Shown piece after piece: positions 25,237 through 37,272 of a DNA stretch of 64,000 bases. Position 1 is the first letter of the stretch; every line of letters starts with the position of its first letter. A model generated the notes under the pieces. It ran no database searches. It worked only from the letters and a program-made list of their open reading frames with translations, and was not told the DNA's origin. Source of the stretch: Lota lota (lineage: Eukaryota > Chordata > Actinopteri > Gadiformes > Lotidae); the NCBI GenBank assembly GCA_026745465.1, contig JACYXH010000175.1, forward strand, positions 2,367,501 through 2,431,500. The letters are read 5' to 3'. Position numbers and translations under genes: made by a program.

Positions 25237-28200
25237 TCATTGGAGCTGAAAGACAAAAGCAAAGTTCCCTACCAGGGTCTTGAAGAACAAGTTAATGGAG
25301 TTCCTCTTCTCTAACTTTTTGGGGGCTTTGGCTGATTCGTCTCCACCCTGAGCAGCTTCTGAGGGGGGCTTGTTTTCTACAGAGGCCTCTGCCGTTTTGG
25401 TGGCAGCTTTAGGCTCCTCCTTGGCCTTGGTATTATGTGCTGCCTCCGCGGCTGCAGGGTGAGCAGCAGTCTCCTTCTTGGGCTCTGCAGCCTGAATGTG
25501 TCGTCAAACCAAATAAGAATCGTACCTACAGAGCGTTACAGCTTTCGGGGCAACGTACAGTATGACAAACTTTGGGACACAAACATCTCAGACGTCTGGT
25601 TAGGACACACCGACAAGGAGATGACCTCGAAAGCAACGCAGATGAGATTATATCACTCTTAAAGCGTATAGTGACAATGTTTGTTTAGTCACAACGGCTT
25701 GGTTTTAGACATGCGTTTGCATTTCCCTGTCACATGGAAAACAGAACGAAACACGACAAGCGTACGTCTGATTAAATCACTGGTTAAACAAATAGTAGCC
25801 CCAGGCTCTCAGCCATCGTCTCACTATATTTACCACTCCAGTAGTTCTCCTGAGGAGCCGAACTCCACTCGTGGAGGCTGATTGGACTTTAGCGGCCATT
25901 TGGTTTACCAGTACCTCCAATCACCACAATGCTTATGTTATTCTGCATCTTATAACGTAAACACCTACATTTACAATGCTCATTGAATCATTGATTTAAT
26001 AATAATTAATTTAATCATTAGTACCTTGGGCTTGAAGAGTGAAAAGAAGGAGGACTTCGCTGCAGGTTTCTTCTCTTCCGGCATGGGAGCTGCCGGTTGT
26101 GGCTTCACGTCCGCTTCCAGAGTGGTGGTCTTGGAGGCGTCAGCCTTCTTCATTGAGATAAAAGAGAAGACATCATTGAGTTAAACTAGCTCAAATGTGA
26201 GTTATAGCTACAATTCAAATCTGCTGAATCAGCCAGCAGTGTGCCCATCCGCCACCTGCACAACGATTAGAAAGATTAAGAAAGTCCAAATGAACCAAGA
26301 CACCACAGAAGAAAAAATAAGAAAAGAATGTTTAGGAGGAAGAATCCTGGTATGAAGTAGGAACGACCATCGCATCATGCAGAGCATCAAAATAATCAAT
26401 ACAGGATTTGTGGAAGAAGTCAGGTCAGATGTTCCCAAAGGTTTACCTCCACTTCTACAACAACAGGCTGTGGGACCACGTCCTCTACTGTCTGCAGAGA
26501 AGTAAATGATTTGCAGAAATATAGATGTGGGCAACAAACAACAACATAGCTGTCAGATGCTTATTAATATAGAAAGAAGTAGCTTATGTGATAGGCAAGA
26601 AGGGGAAAGAAGTGAACACGCTGAGCTGTTCTGGACATGATATCTCTTGGGATTCACATTTGGTGGAAGAGCTTCCAGATGGCAATACATTAAAATAGCC
26701 TCACCTTTCTGTCAATACAAAACTACTGGAACCAAATGGATTCCTTGAAGTGTGACAGCTCCGCCTCTAGTCAACACAATCTAAGTAGGATGAATATTAT
26801 TGAAGAAAGGCCTCACAGTGCCTAAAATGATATTGTTATCGTGTGATTTACCTGCACTTCGACAACTGGCTGTGGCAAGCACTCCACTGTTTCCTGGCAA
26901 AACATTTTTTTAAGGGGTTTATTGCTTAGGATGCAAAACTGTGCAATTCAAATGTATGTATATCAGTTATAATGATAGACTACAAGAGTTACAGAGACTT
27001 TAAACTGGTCTATATTATAAACCAATAAAAAAAGATGCTATCATAGGGCTAAGGATATCTTCTAAGAAGGATCATTTGTCTTCTGATTGGACTACACTGG
27101 TTACCTTGACTTCTAAAACAGGCTCTGGCTCGTCCGGGACTGTGTCCTGGAGAACAAAACTGATTTTATAATTAAGTAAATGTAAAATGCTAAATGTTTT
27201 TGTATTTTTAGATACGTGCCATGTTTTATTCCATTAGATGGCTTTTATGCTAGATTATGTTTACCATGTTACACAATCGGAAATTAATAAAATTAAACTT
27301 TTGTTGTGGTGAAATGCACTATGAAAGAAGACATTTTATACAAAGAAGAAAATGTTTATATGAAATATTTTCAACAATGTCTTATTAACCTTCACGTTCA
27401 ATTTAATGTTTTCCTTAGAAAGAAATTACCGTATGTTATTCTCATTTTTACCTGCGCTTGATCAACTTGTAGCAACACTTCCTGGATTTCCTGCCAGAAA
27501 GTGATTTAATACCAAACATTTATGTTGATTAGGATGTCACATTTTGTCTTGTTTGAGTGAAGATTGTGGGAGATGCTGATTGTCCTCAATGGCACTCAGA
27601 GGGGATTGAGGAATGGATGTATTTCTATATGTACCCGTCCATTCATAAAGGTTGTTAAAGTCAATGTAATTGAATTTGATGACACTGACAGATGGCTACC
27701 AATGTAATTCTTATTTGAAAACAGCCATTTGTGCAGTTCTTGCCACTTCCGGGTGAGAGCAAAGTGAGTTTAATGTTGTTAGATGCAGTGTCTGAGGGAA
27801 GGGTAGCACAGTCAGTGGGATATTAGGAGACTAATGAGAATCAACTGTACCACTGCAGCTGTCTTGGCTGGGGCATTGGCTCCACTTGTCTGGGCACTCT
27901 TGGGTTTAGATGCCTCAAATTTTGCATACATTACACAATATGTTATCATGGAACACACATAGGGAAACAATTCTCTTTAGAAAGTATTATAATTATCCAA
28001 ATTAATAATGGTATATGTTGTCTATGTCTCGCTCCCATCTTTACCTTTGAACGGAAAAAGCTGCTCAGTGTCTCCTTAGCCGATCTGCCCTTCGAGGCCT
28101 CTGGCTGCTTTGCAGAGGCCTTTGCCCCTTCCTTTGGTGTGGGTTTCTGTTGCCGGGTGGCTGGCTCCCCTTTAATTTCCATTTTAGGCGGCTCTGGAGG

Positions 28201-31200
28201 AGGGGGAGGTGGGATAGACATTCCTTTGGGTGCAGCTGGAGGCTCAGGTACTTGTGCGACCTACAGCATTGGAGGCATAGGAGGGAGAAATCACATCTTC
28301 ATTTTACTGTTGCTCACGGGGGGATGCTTTTCCCAAAAATACTTTTCTCAACTGAACAAAATTGAAAAGTAAAAAATGTGCAAACAGCAAATAAAGGAAT
28401 GCATTTATTATGTGGCGAGATACTGTATAAGTGAGTTGATCCAAGTGCTAAAAGCATTTTCATGTTAATTCATAATGGAAAGCTGTACAACCTAATGCAA
28501 CATAATCAATACATTGAGTGCTCACAGTTGTAGAGGTTACCATTGGCGGAGTCTCCTTCAGGGGCTATTCGATAGCGAAAAAAGGTAAGCGGTTAGTGGG
28601 ACAAATGAATGAATACAAAATAAATAAGAGTGTACCATAACTCAAAATCATAAAGAAAAGCAAGCATCGGCCATTCACTGCACTATTTTAAAACCTAGGA
28701 CTGCTGAGGCTAATCTAATCTGTGTGATGGAAGTCAGTTTAGTGGTCATTTTCATTTTTCATGTAATACATTTTTTTTTCTCTAAAATGTGTGACCACAG
28801 GCATATACAGTGATGACCATATGTGTGGGGCTAGTTATGATTTATTTTGGTGTATTGTGATCACCTGATCTTTTGTAACATCAGGGGTAGCTGTTTCCTT
28901 TTTTTGCGATTTAGTAGGAGTCACCTGTATTACAAGAAAAGAAAAAAAATCTTCACTCATGTTAAGTAACATCATACGCACATACACACAAACACAAAGG
29001 CAAAAAAGCAAATATAGCAGAAAAGTAAATTTTCTGATAAAATATCAAGGCAATTTAATTAGGGACACTGTAATATTAAATGTTTAACATGAACGTCTAC
29101 GGGTTGGAATTCATAAATGATTACTTGGATAAAACAGAAGCCTTTTCAGATAGGCAGACATAGGCCGCTATGATAGCCCCACACTGAGCCACACAGAGCG
29201 CACACTGAAGCCCAGGGACAGAGCACATACAGTACATACACTGTCACTGGGACAGCCATTGTCTGGTGGAGATGGCGTAGGCCTGCCCTCGCTCTATCTT
29301 CACACATCTCAACTTCCAGAAGCACAGGCCTTCGTTGTGAGCTCACACTATGGCAGGAACAATGGCCGCCACAGTGCCGCATGTTGGGAGACTTGATTAG
29401 CAGGGGGCTGGGGGCAATCCTAACTCTTTAAACAGGCACTGTTCCAAGTAGAGGCACGATAAAGACGAGGAAGACACAATGGCTTCCCGTTGTACTGCTT
29501 TCATTGCGCGCCGTCAACATGACGAGATTTCTGGACAAAACGATTATTACTTTATTTGATATAGAATGGGGCCTATACCCAACAATCTACCCTGGGAAAG
29601 AATATACAAAGCCACTGGACTCATGGATTTTAAGAAAGAAGGAAAATTGCAGTACACATTTAATTAAGCTCTAATATGCAATGCATAGATTGAATAGTAT
29701 CAATTACCCCTAATTTCACAATTTAAGGAGCTTTATAAAGTTGCCTTCAAAAATCGCTTCTTCCACTTCCTCTTATTTTACTTCTTCCATTCCTTATATA
29801 GACAATTTAAGGCAATTATTTCAATATCAGATCATGGATTAAAAGCATATTTTGAGGAAAACTCACTCAAATGCAGGTTATATATGAGTATATAACCTGT
29901 ACACCTATGAGTATTTATTTGCTATGTTGCACTTACTAGTGTTTTGAAGAAGTTCATAACTGAATTCTGGTCTTGGTCGCTCTCCTCTTTTCTTTCCTCT
30001 GGTTGACTCTTTTGATCGTTGTTATCAGTTTGTCCTTCCGCTGGTATAAGATCTAGAGTCACACTTTTTGGCTCCTCAAACGTTTTTGAGTCTTGCTTCT
30101 TCGCTGTGTCGGCTGGCTCCTATTTGCCACAAAGAATTTGCCTTTGAGAAGTAGAAGTAGAAGTGAAGCTGATATACAAGCAGTGAGTGTGTTTAATCGC
30201 AGCATTGAGATGGGAGCACAATTCCAACCATGCCTCTGCCTACTCAGGCCCATGGCAACAATCACCCTTTTATTAATGCCCGTGCCCCCCCTCCACACAC
30301 ACACACTCATTGATATTCAACAATGCCTAGGCGATATGCTCTGAGAAATGTCAGAAATATTTGGTCCCTTCCTGTGTGGTAATTGCAAGAATCTTTAACA
30401 TATTGTACAGTTGCCTCCAAGTCGTAAATGTTACTACATTAATGTTGTTGTTAACTATTTTGACTTTAATGGTATACGGTTATGTATCACACAGTTGTCA
30501 CACAGAAATGTTAAAATAATATGAAATGTTAAAATGATAGTAAAAACAAAAAAGGAGCCGTTTCACCACCAGTTCTTAAATTTTTATTTAAAATTGCTAC
30601 ATTGCCTTACATTACATTATACTCTACAGTTATCTGCCCTTTCTATTGTAAACAGAAATTATTGTTTAAAAGTTTAAACATTCTACAATGTCATTACTGA
30701 CATAAAACAGGAATGAATAAATAGCTTGATTATATAATGAAGTATTTGCTATTTCTCATCTTCCTTTGGCTTCACATTCATCATAACAGGACCAAACATG
30801 AAGATGTTTCAACACTTTCAAGATTCGATGCTGACTCTTCCACAACTAATGTACATGCTGACTGCATCCCCTTCAATAAAACAGACAAGTTTTGCTCATT
30901 GTCATCCAAAGTGTTGACTGTGTATGTATTGTTTGGATCTTCACTTGCTAGCGGTTAATGCCCTATCTTCCAATGTCACTTCATTGCGTTCGTATTCCTT
31001 AGTACTATCTATTTCATTGAGTCAAATTGCCCTCTGTGCCCCTCTTGTGGCTCCATGTTCACTCCCATCTCCATTACTGGATCACCCAAAGGAACAAAAG
31101 TGTATTTGGTTTCAGCAACATCTGTGGAAATGTTTATTTCTTCAATGTCATTCACAACATGCTCTGTAATCCGCTTGGGCATTGGTGATTCTTCTCCAAC

Positions 31201-34200
31201 AGGGTTGACCCTTGGTTCCAACGTTTTCTCATCAGTGGGAGACATTAAATCAGCAGTACTTCTCCAATTTTCTTTAAAAATTTTAGAATCCTCCTCGACG
31301 TGTGAAATCTCTTGAGTGACATTCTTTTGATTTCCGTAAATCATGACCTGTACCATTTCAGAGTTTGGTTTGTCTTCGAGGATATTGACGATGTCTTGTC
31401 AAGATTGTTCAGGTATTGCAGGGATCTGTTGCCTTAGTAATTTCTGACATGTCTACAGATGCCACATATTCTGTGTCTTTAAGATTAAACCTTTGTTTAA
31501 TGCAATCCGATAACACATCCTCAGGGCTGGTATCCTCCTGTTGTACCTTCTCAAGATCTTGAAGGCTGGACTCGAAGAGTCCTGCCAACAATACATTGGG
31601 GGGTTCAGTTGTGCTGGATTGTTCATCAGAACTTTCTGTGACAATGACGAGTTCATTAGACATGGCATCAATTGCTGCTTCTAAAATCATTTCGGCAACA
31701 GACTCTTCTTTGGGTGAGATATCATTGTCATGTAGAGGGTCCCCAGCAAAGATTGCACTATGTTCATGTTCTCCAAAACGAGGCGCCACATGTGTAGCAC
31801 TGAGTGTCTCTTTCACAACTTGAAGACAACATGTGCTGTCTTCAACAGAAGGTTCAGCAGGGACAAAACTTTCAAAATACTGAATGAGAGAATCAATTGC
31901 ACTCCGGTGCCACTTCAGCATTCAAGTGTTTGTTGTCAGTGTTTAAAGCATAGATAACAGATATGTGGTGAATAATAGGAGTGTATTCCTGTTATTCTGT
32001 CATTGGAAATGACTTATCAGGAATTGCATGCTTTGCAATCTCTTCTTCCTCGGCAGTAACGTTGTCCGTCAAAGGTTCATTGAGGAAGGATTCCGGAGTT
32101 TGGATTTCTTGGTCTTTGTCATCTGGAACAAAATTCTCCCATATTTGTGATGGCACATCCATGTCTGCCGCGCTCATCATTTCAGTTGAAGTCTCTTCTT
32201 CAGGGTTATTTCCCTTTGAGGGATTAAGCCAATCCACTCATTTTTCTGCCTTAACATTATCATGGATAACCTCTTCAACAGGAGTACTGTCCTTGATTGG
32301 CATTTCATGCTGACCCGCAGGAACCACAATTTATCCTGCAGAAACTTGAGTCGCTGTAGGTTCTGGAATTGCATGTAAAATACCAGAAATGTTTTCCATC
32401 ATGTGAATAACTGGCAGATTTCCCTGGGAGCCTTCGCTGTCTGTCATAACAACCCGAAGAGTGGTATGGTCAGCTTCTGTTTTGAGCGTGGAACCATCTC
32501 TAGCTTCTTCTGTGGAAAACATATATATTTTGTTGCAAATTCAGGGGCTGTTAGTGTCGGCTCTGTTTCAGATTTCTGAACATGAACAGTTTCAGTTTCT
32601 TCAGTTTTGCACTCTGAACCAGCCTCATATACAGCCGGAGCACAATCAGCCACTATTTTCAGGGTTGTATGTTCTGGAAGCTTTCTGGAAGCTACTTCTG
32701 CTGAGGCATCTTTGGAAAGGTAATGTCCTTCTTTGTAACAGGTTTCCGGTTTTTCTATTTGTGGCATATCCTTGCGCAGGTTTGGTGTTTTTCATCTCAA
32801 GGACATTGGTTACCTGATCAACAACCATGTTCATTTTGGTTTTGCTGACTTCAAGCTCCTCTGCTCCGTGCACCTCCTTCTCCTGCAGCTCATTGTTCTC
32901 CATGATGACCGCTTCACTGAAAGTCAGGCTTGTCTGGGTATCCATCCCCTTCTCATTTGCAAACTCTTTGCAAACAGGTTCATCAACAATAAGAAACTCC
33001 GATTCTTCTTCCATTACTACTCCCAAATGTTCTTTAAAGAAAAGATGTAACTCTTCTTTGGCAGCAGCTTCTGGATGTATGATCACAGCATTCTTCATGA
33101 AGTCATCTTCAGTCTGCATGAAGACATCTTCAAATATTTCCTCGGTCTGCATTGCAATTTCAGTGTAATGAGGTTCCAATTCCATAGGTGACATAATGAT
33201 GTCCGTAGTGGCTTCATTGTCACACGTACCCGATTCCTTTATCGTGGAAATCAACATTCATATTTTAATTACTAGATATTTCAGTTTCAAGTTTTTTGCT
33301 GTGCCGTTCAGCAACCATGAGATTAACACAATTACTGTATGCATTTGAATGTTTACATTTACATTTAGATGTTCAAAATAATAATCAATTCAAAAATCTA
33401 ATGATAGAATTTGGCAGCCACATGGATCACTGAAAAATTATAAGATGGTGCTCAAATTTTTATGAAGATGACACTTATGGGCTGTTGAGTGTTGATCTTA
33501 ACCTTCTCCCCTTTCGCTTCATCAGCTTGCTGTTTTTGAATGGTTGGGACATCTTTTGAGGAAATTACCTGAGCTTCTGTTTGAATCACTGCGACATCCT
33601 TACTGCCGTTAACCTGAGCTTCCACATTGAAGCCGTCTGTTTCAACTATCACATATACCGCTTCATTAGCTTTGGTGTTCGGGGTCAGCTCACCATTTGG
33701 CTTTTCAGCATTCTCAATGTTAGCTGTGAATGAGAAATGATTTGTTGTAATGAGTTAAAATAAATCAGGTTTGTATGTAATTTGTTATATTCAATATTAT
33801 CAATGTAACAATCAATTTGTATTATTTAATTAATATTAATATTACTATCATTAATTAATTGTATTTTATAACTTGAAGTTTATGACTAATATAACTAAGT
33901 TAATAACTAATATGTTTCAAATGTAATGAAGATTTTGATCCTGTTCATTAATGATATGTGTACATTGCATCACAAACTGCATTATCTGATCTACCAAAGG
34001 ATTGACCAGCCAATATGCTGCAATGATGTTAATCCATATAGATACAACAATAGTTAATGTTAAGCGCAGTACGGTTATACAAGCCACAATGGCCATATGA
34101 CATCCACAAAGCAAACATGGGTTAGTCTGCTCTGGAAAGAGTGGCATAGCAAGCCAAACATCAATTGAATGTCTTGCAGAAACGACTTGTTGAAATTCTG

Positions 34201-34406
34201 CTAGAAAATCCAGTGCATGATTGTTGATGCATTGAGACAGGCTATGGTTTAGTAACAGATCAAACAGCTGCACTCTGTACATATCCACAAAACACTTACA
34301 GTTTACCTTGGAAGACAGAGTACCTAATATAACAGGGAGTCACTGTGTTTACAGAGCATTACCACTTCATCTCAGAGTAATCCCATCTACAGTCATATCA
34401 AAATAA

Positions 34407-34476
<70 letters not shown>

Positions 34477-34957
34477 AATATATACAAACAAAACTTCGAA
34501 GTAGGATAACAATACAACGAAAATGTATGAAGAAGTGAAGAAGAAATACAGAATGATAAAGTAAGCATAGTTTATATTAAGATCATATCCATATGTTTCA
34601 GAATAGTGGGTACTCACCTCCATTCTGATCTGACTTGCTTTTCACTTTGAGGCTGTTTACTTCTCCATTGAAATGCTTTTCCTCCTTTTTCCCATCCTGT
34701 AAATAATGAAAATATTAATATTATCAAAGTTTTACTGTCACAAAACCGGACTACAATTTGGACCAAGTTGAAATTGCAAACAATCCTGAAGGAACACAAG
34801 AAGATTACTGAATACTGCGTTGCTCGCAAGGTCAAAGATTTAGCCCTGATTGTTCTTTAATGAGTAAGAATGCATGTAGACATTATGTTTTCCTAATGAA
34901 ATAACAATAAAGGTTTACCTTTCTTGACCCTTCATTTTTTGAATTTTCGTTGCCCAT
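25237..34957 (-). CDS. bcas1: Breast carcinoma amplified sequence 1
   Basis: A myelin/oligodendrocyte-associated, mostly disordered protein. Coding exons in order are 34957-34919, 34696-34618, 33723-33503, 30119-29937, 28924-28865, 28564-28526, 28260-28045, 27913-27851, 27490-27452, 27146-27105, 26893-26852, 26491-26447, 26147-26025 and 25491-25237. They total 1446 nt, about 481 aa (human is 584). After exon 3 every exon is a multiple of three in phase 0. The N-terminus MGNENS fits the N-myristoylation rule (Gly2, Ser6) and matches human MGNQMS. Exon 4 ends NSVMNFFKTL and exon 5 begins VTPTK, close to human NNSIMSFFKTLVSPNK. Related FF motifs recur: SSFFRSK, SSFFSLFKPK and INLFFKTL. Residues 86-88 (VIQTE) resemble a dynein light chain LC8 site; human BCAS1 binds DYNLL1/2. 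The human C-terminal VQTDPV is missing. The exon 3 end and the acceptor at 27913 are the least certain junctions. Confidence 0.85.
26447..27490 (-). repeat. Run of four look-alike bcas1 micro-exons
   Basis: Four consecutive exons of 39, 42, 42 and 45 nt encode EIQEVLLQVDQAQ, DTVPDEPEPVLEVK, ETVECLPQPVVEVQ and TVEDVVPQPVVVEVE. The last three share a TV...P-x-PV(V)-x-EV pattern and similar junctions (GAAGTGCAG or GAAGTGGAG before GTAA). The first is more diverged. The introns between them are about 305, 211 and 360 nt. All are phase 0-0, so any one can be skipped or added without changing frame. I infer serial exon duplication. Confidence 0.8.
30760..33240 (-). pseudogene. Broken acidic coding block in a bcas1 intron
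   Basis: Between bcas1 exons 3 and 4, in the same sense, lies about 2.5 kb of long open, Glu-rich, coding-like segments that no longer form one frame: about 33240-32770, 32767-32530, 32522-31992 (broken by stops at about 32331 and 32238), 31921-31409 and 31356-31009, then smaller pieces to about 30760. A possible phase-0 acceptor (ATAAAG before GAATCGGGT) starts it. The segments carry QT motifs like LC8 sites (AMQTEE, FMQTED, DTQTSL, EIQTPE), an internal echo (HTTLKIVADC and HTTLRVVMTD) and FESFVPAEP / WENFVPDDK. The likely reading is a former large bcas1 exon that has decayed. An unrecognised nested gene or assembly indels are alternatives. Substitution-type stops favour true decay. Confidence 0.6.
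34409..34473. repeat. (TG)n microsatellite in a bcas1 intron
   Basis: A TG dinucleotide tract of about 32 repeats with one TTTG interruption near its start. It lies in the intron between bcas1 exons 2 and 3. Confidence 0.95.
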
Positions 34958-34975
34958 GTTTGGTCCAGCTGAGAC

Positions 34976-35288
34976 CTATGGAAAAAGTCTGTTCAATATG
35001 CATTCAGTAGAAGTACATCTAATAGGCACATGTCAACCAATGAAAGCTTTCAAAATGGTTCTTGTTTTTTATGTAATTCTTTTCACAGGAATCATTTATA
35101 TTATGATGTATTCACCATCTTACCTTGTGTGTGCCTTGTAAGCTTAGTAAGTTATGTCCTCTTCTGAAGACAAATGTGCACTGTAGACCTTTTCCTCTAT
35201 GGAAGAAGATAATCGTCCTTCTGTATAAGGGATGGCCTTTCCAAGTTAACTGCTCAGCATAGTATGTGTGTGTTTGTGTATTTATATA
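34976..35288 (-). promoter_or_regulatory. Likely bcas1 promoter and noncoding first exon
   Basis: A TATA-like box TATATAAATA lies on the minus strand at 35279-35288, which would place the start near 35250. A noncoding exon would end at 35124 before GTAAGATGG, and a 148-nt intron (35123-34976) would end TTTTTCCATAG just before the 5' UTR that precedes the ATG at 34957. An AP-1-like TGAGTCAT lies upstream near 35379-35386. All of this is read by eye; transcript data are needed to confirm the start. Confidence 0.5.
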
Positions 35289-35447
35289 GTCATGTCTATG
35301 TGTGCTTAGATCAGGGTGGGACTTTCTTTCTTGTTGGATTTACTTCCTGACAAGCTCACCATCAGTCTAGCAAGCAAATGACTCACTTCTCTGTCAAAGC
35401 CTCAGTGATTCACTCATAACAATCTCTAATAAAGCATCCCCCCCCTT

Positions 35448-35475
35448 CCCCCCCCCCCCCCCCCCCCCCCCCCCC
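35448..35475. repeat. Poly-C run
   Basis: An almost pure C homopolymer of about 28 bases, interrupted by TT near its start. Length calls in such runs are error-prone. Confidence 0.9.
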
Positions 35476-36519
35476 AGAAAGAACATGAGTGATGGGTTTA
35501 CCTAATGGGATCACCCCAGGTAGTTAGTTACAACATAACTGTGTTTGTTGACAGAAGCAACAGGGAAGAAACAGGATGTGTCTAAAGGATATCCATTGGT
35601 TCAGGCTAACCAATGGTTATTGACTTAGTGTGGCTTTTGTCCAAATACTTGAGATGAGAAATGTGGTGGAACGATAATTCGCTAATTCCAAAAGATTTAC
35701 ATCTGACAACGTTTGTTTTACACTTGTATGCTGTTGTTTATCTACATTTATTTCTTTTTTAGAAATGTTCCCTAAAATGTATCTATGCTTTGTCAAACTT
35801 TAAGATCAAAGACGTCTGTCAACACATCTATGCAAGACACACGGAGGAAGACACTTCTATAGAAGACACTTCTATAATTAAATCAACTGTGATGACAGAC
35901 CTCCAAATAGTCCCATTTAAAGATCACCCCATCAAAAGGTTTACCAATGCCTCAATATCCATGTAAAATGAGTCAGAGGTCAAATTCAAATGGTTTGGAC
36001 CACACCAATTGATTCCCTTGATAGTTTTGCTCAAACTACTGTCTCATGCTGCAAACACTGGAATGAACATACTTAAAGTAAATAGTACATTTCTGAATGT
36101 TGTTTTTTGCACGTAACATAGTCTTTGTGCGTGAAGTATGTCATATTAGAACAATCTAATTTATTATTCATAAGAGGTTATAGAATATTGTCTACATTCT
36201 CAGTCCTCACTTTGTTTTATGAGAGGGATTCACATTTTTTTTAAACAAAGCAACAGTGAAGCTGCTGGGAGTTGTAATCCCTTTGATGTTTTGTAATCTC
36301 CACAAACAGAATGCATGATAAACATTTTCATAATATAAATAATGTACACTTTTTGGGTCACCCTTGTCATTACAAACTACACTACTTATAATGATATTAG
36401 GTGATTAAAAGGCAAATCATATATATAAAGTGTATTTATATAATGATTAATTTGCTATATATATATAACCAATTGAATGACAATTTTGGGTTACCCACTT
36501 CAGTATAGGTCTTTAAAAA

Positions 36520-36725
36520 CATTGTACAAAAACATTGGTGTCCATGAGCAAGGTTCCTAACCCTAACTGCCCCCAACGACATGGCTGTTGCATTGCATGG
36601 CTGATACCGCCATGGATGAATGAATGTGTGTATGAATGTGTGAATGTGAGGCAATAATTGTAAAGCGCTTTGAGTTGCTGCTGGTCTGAAATAAGCTGTA
36701 TAAATGCATTCCATTTACCATTATC
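36520..36725 (+). mobile_element. Dispersed teleost SINE-like repeat
   Basis: The sequence has the hallmark order of an abundant fish repeat as I remember it: a GAGCAAGGTTCCTAACCC block, a GAATGTGTGAATGTGAGGCA block, then TAAAGCGCTTTGAGT and an ATAAATGCATTCCATTTACC end. Members are usually short, non-coding and retroposed. The family name cannot be fixed by eye. Confidence 0.5.
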
Positions 36726-36904
36726 CAGCTATGTAGAGGCAATCAGTAAATATTTGAAGTTGGGTGTGGTACTGTTTGCTATCAAAATATTTACAAAGCA
36801 AAGATCCGGTTCATCAAATCAGTTTTATTAGTCCAATGATGGAATGAATAAAGCACATTTGTCACATGTTTGCGGAGAAAAATATAAATTACGTTAGGCG
36901 GTCT

Positions 36905-37120
36905 AAATCACCATTTCTTAAACCATGGCTCGGGACCAAAACTGTTGCTTGATCCAGTTGGAACTGGGTCGCGGCCTTACAACAGAACTCTCAGAAAACT
37001 TCTGAATTGGTCATTTTTTCGTTCACCAGTGTGCTCAGAATTATCTTTGTGTGTGGCTGGGTCCCACATACACTGGCATAGTGGGCTAAATCATTTAAAT
37101 ACCATACTTGGCTTAAAGCT
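36905..37120. mobile_element. Possible worn hAT-type MITE fragment
   Basis: TTTCTTAAACCATGGCTCGGGACC and a later GGGTCCCACATACACTGG recall the ends and body of the hAT MITE at 39132-39299 (TTCTCAACTGG, GGGTCGCGG, GGGTCCCA). No matching pair of terminal repeats or 8-bp target duplication is clear, so this is tentative. Confidence 0.3.
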
Positions 37121-37272
37121 ATCTCAAGGGAACAGTTTGACAACAGATAGTTAGAAAGGCATTTAAGCTTATTCGATCTGAATTCCACCTTTTAACATCT
37201 GTCTTCCATTTACTTAAACTTAGCTAAAAATATACGTATGTCTACATTGTCCCTAACCATGTAATGTTCAGT

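Larger units (their letters stand above)
35289..37272. other. bcas1-pfdn4 divergent intergenic gap
   Basis: About 2 kb between divergent genes. It holds a long C run (35448-35475), a dispersed SINE-like repeat (about 36520-36725), a possible worn hAT-type fragment near 36905-37120 and AT-rich unique DNA. No cytochrome P450 coding sequence is seen on either strand, although CYP24A1 occupies this place in human. Confidence 0.6.

Noticed and set aside
30924-33168. Plus-strand frames of 80-118 codons across the broken bcas1 block
   Set aside because: They are antisense shadows. The minus strand shows the acidic, motif-bearing composition and the same sense as bcas1.
33917-34288. A 123-codon minus-strand frame with hydrophobic stretches in a bcas1 intron
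   Set aside because: It looks like a membrane protein piece, but it has no family similarity I recognise and does not join to bcas1 exons in phase. AT-rich DNA often gives hydrophobic frames.
36436-36714. A 92-codon minus-strand frame upstream of pfdn4
   Set aside because: It is covered by a dispersed SINE-like repeat, so it is not a host gene.
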